DNA from: Sabellastarte sp. h YS-2021
Taxonomy: Eukaryota; Annelida; Polychaeta; Sabellida; Sabellidae
Direction: 5' to 3'
Length of the DNA: 64,000 bases
Assembly: GCA_964017235.1 (NCBI GenBank)
Contig: OZ024927.1
Span: forward strand, 51,961,293-52,025,292
The notes under the pieces are model-generated. The model saw nothing but the letters and a program-made list of their open reading frames with translations, was not told the DNA's origin and made no database searches. Position numbers and translations under genes: made by a program. Below, in pieces: positions 62,672-64,000 of the stretch (position 1 is the first letter of the stretch; every line of letters starts with the position of its first letter).

Positions 62672-63157
62672 TATACCCCAATCACAATACAGGCAGTACA
62701 TCCTGCGGGTACAGGTTTTACTTGGTGGTGGAACCGCCTCCATGGATGCTTATATTGTCTGAGATTTGGTGTATCCATTCATATTACAAGCGGTACATCC
62801 TGCGGCAGTAGGTGTTGGAGGAAATGCTCCAGTCCTTCAACTACCATCTGATGTCCATGGTGAAACATGGCGAAACATCCAATTCCTCCACTCACCTTAT
62901 GTCCCCGTATTACACCAAAGCACAACTGAGTTACAACACCATGGACCACCCTATCAAAAAATCCATTTACACATGCTCACAGTGAGATTGTCAGAGGTGG
63001 AAATTTTAAACATTTTAAAACTTTTGTAGCATGCACATGGAATTGGACATTTTAGCACTGTGATACAAGCTCGCATATGGACGTAAGACGGGACTGGGGC
63101 GTTTTGACCAATGCCTACTACTGCGGGATGTACCGCCTGTATTGTGATTGGGGTATT
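62672..63157. mobile_element. ~485-bp inverted-repeat element near the right edge
   Basis: The left end taccccaatcacaatacagg, then a gtacatcc block, and the right end cctgtattgtgattggggta are inverse. TTA lies outside both ends (62669-62671 and 63156-63158 region), a candidate 3-bp target duplication. An inner extra copy of the gcggtacatcctgcgg block is at about 62790. Confidence 0.75.
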
Positions 63158-63159
63158 AC

Positions 63160-64000
63160 AGACTAATAATGTCTGTGAAATACTTGTAGCTTACATAAGT
63201 AATGAAATGTTTGTGAACAATCGGCATTGGTTGATGAATTTGTGACACTAATCATCCATAATAAGAGGCAATGGGGAATATAAAAGAATTATACCCTTGT
63301 CTGTATGACACAATAGTTAGATCAGATACAGTTTGTGGTAGATAATAAAATTTTATATTAGTCATAGATTACATATATTTGATAATGCTCAACATTTTTG
63401 AACCAAGTGGTTTAATTTCCCATGATTATTATTAGTATAATAAACCTTTCTAAGGGATTAAACTGTTCCCCCTGATAGACATGAAATACAATGTAATAAC
63501 AACCCTCCACTTTATACTACATTCCTTCATGTCGGTAATTAACCCTTTCACTACTGAAGGACCATTATTCCACTGGACTGCAGCAATATGACGTCATATC
63601 ACGTCAGAAATGTGTATAAAGTAAGATATTAACTCACTACCTTATTCACTTCATTTGCAGTACTTTGCAGCATATTTCATTAGGAATTGATGAAATGTCG
63701 AATGAGGAAACTCCAGGGAATCCCCTGAATAAATATAACCACGAGTAAACAATTTGCAGCTATATGCGATAAATACCGCAATATCTCCAAAAACTAGTTA
63801 AAATATATATGAAAATGGTGAAATTTATTAAAACATAGCGTAACATCCATATAAATGCTTAAACAATCGTTTTAATACTGATACACCAAAGAAAACGTAT
63901 AGCAGTATACTTAAGGGAAAGAAGAAATCAATATTATTGCTGTCGACTCTGCATCGACAGACATGGTACCTAATAATACACAGTGACGTCGACTGCTAGT
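63160..64000. other. Right edge of the window
   Basis: AT-rich with no exon or repeat that I can support. A ttaaccctttcactactg word at 63540 looks like a transposon end but no partner is visible inside the window. Confidence 0.45.

Noticed and set aside
62690-62725. Possible phase-1 exon with acceptor and donor to continue NIDO
   Set aside because: It lies inside the terminal repeat of the element at 62672-63157 and its peptide does not look like NIDO.
63537-63560. ttaaccctttcactactg as a piggyBac-type transposon end
   Set aside because: Only one end is visible and no inverse partner or TTAA duplication was found before the window ends.

Overview
The window is animal (metazoan) nuclear DNA, AT-rich, with one very large intron-rich gene on the + strand and many intronic repeats. 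GT-AG introns of 0.2-6 kb, secreted-protein modules (EGF, Ly-6/uPAR-like, nidogen-type NIDO) and many tRNA-type SINEs, MITE-like inverted repeats, decayed LINE tails and satellites point to a marine invertebrate. A mollusc, perhaps a bivalve, is my best guess, but that is inference. No rRNA, intact tRNA, CRISPR array, bacterial or viral gene was recognised.

The gene occupies 64-48465 and is open at both ends. I could join 42 exons (6702 nt, 2233 complete codons plus split ends) with every splice phase matching. It begins mid-protein, and its last visible exon ends inside a NIDO domain, so the next exon lies beyond base 64000 or was missed. The protein is built from cassettes: exon A (about 100 nt, phase 1 in, phase 2 out), exon B (about 140 nt, phase 2 in, phase 1 out), an optional linker or LU domain, exon A', one or two variable mid exons, then exon B' fused to one EGF domain. 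Cassette 0 (exons 1-4) is partial and has no EGF; cassettes 1-5 are exons 5-11, 12-17, 18-23, 24-31 and 32-39. Cassettes 4 and 5 carry an LU domain at the same position, encoded by two exons with the same internal phase-0 intron. Cassette 3 carries a 648-nt Lys/Ser-rich exon with two furin-like sites. Exons 40-42 start a NIDO domain, as in mucin-4/nidogen-type matrix and surface proteins. N-glycosylation sequons and acidic linkers fit an extracellular protein. No name can be given from sequence alone.

Introns. The 11005-17186 intron holds seven ~168-bp repeats, about 27 copies of a 133-bp satellite with a higher-order period of four, and then decayed 168-bp-type units again. Five copies of a ~222-bp TA-flanked MITE lie in five introns. 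Other inverted-repeat elements lie near 21871, 25989, 31215, 33739, 42823, 44410 and 46378. Four exon edges (exons 2, 15, 22, 29) have decayed tandem copies of themselves in the adjoining intron.

The last 15.5 kb (48466-64000) has no recognised exon. It is dominated by a 13.7-kb inverted-repeat structure (48562-62234) with arms of about 4.1 and 3.5 kb around a 6-kb centre, apparently inserted into a tRNA-type SINE. The arms contain a 48-bp minisatellite and a ~150-bp tandem repeat. The left arm has a 194-bp MITE whose empty target site is still visible in the right arm.
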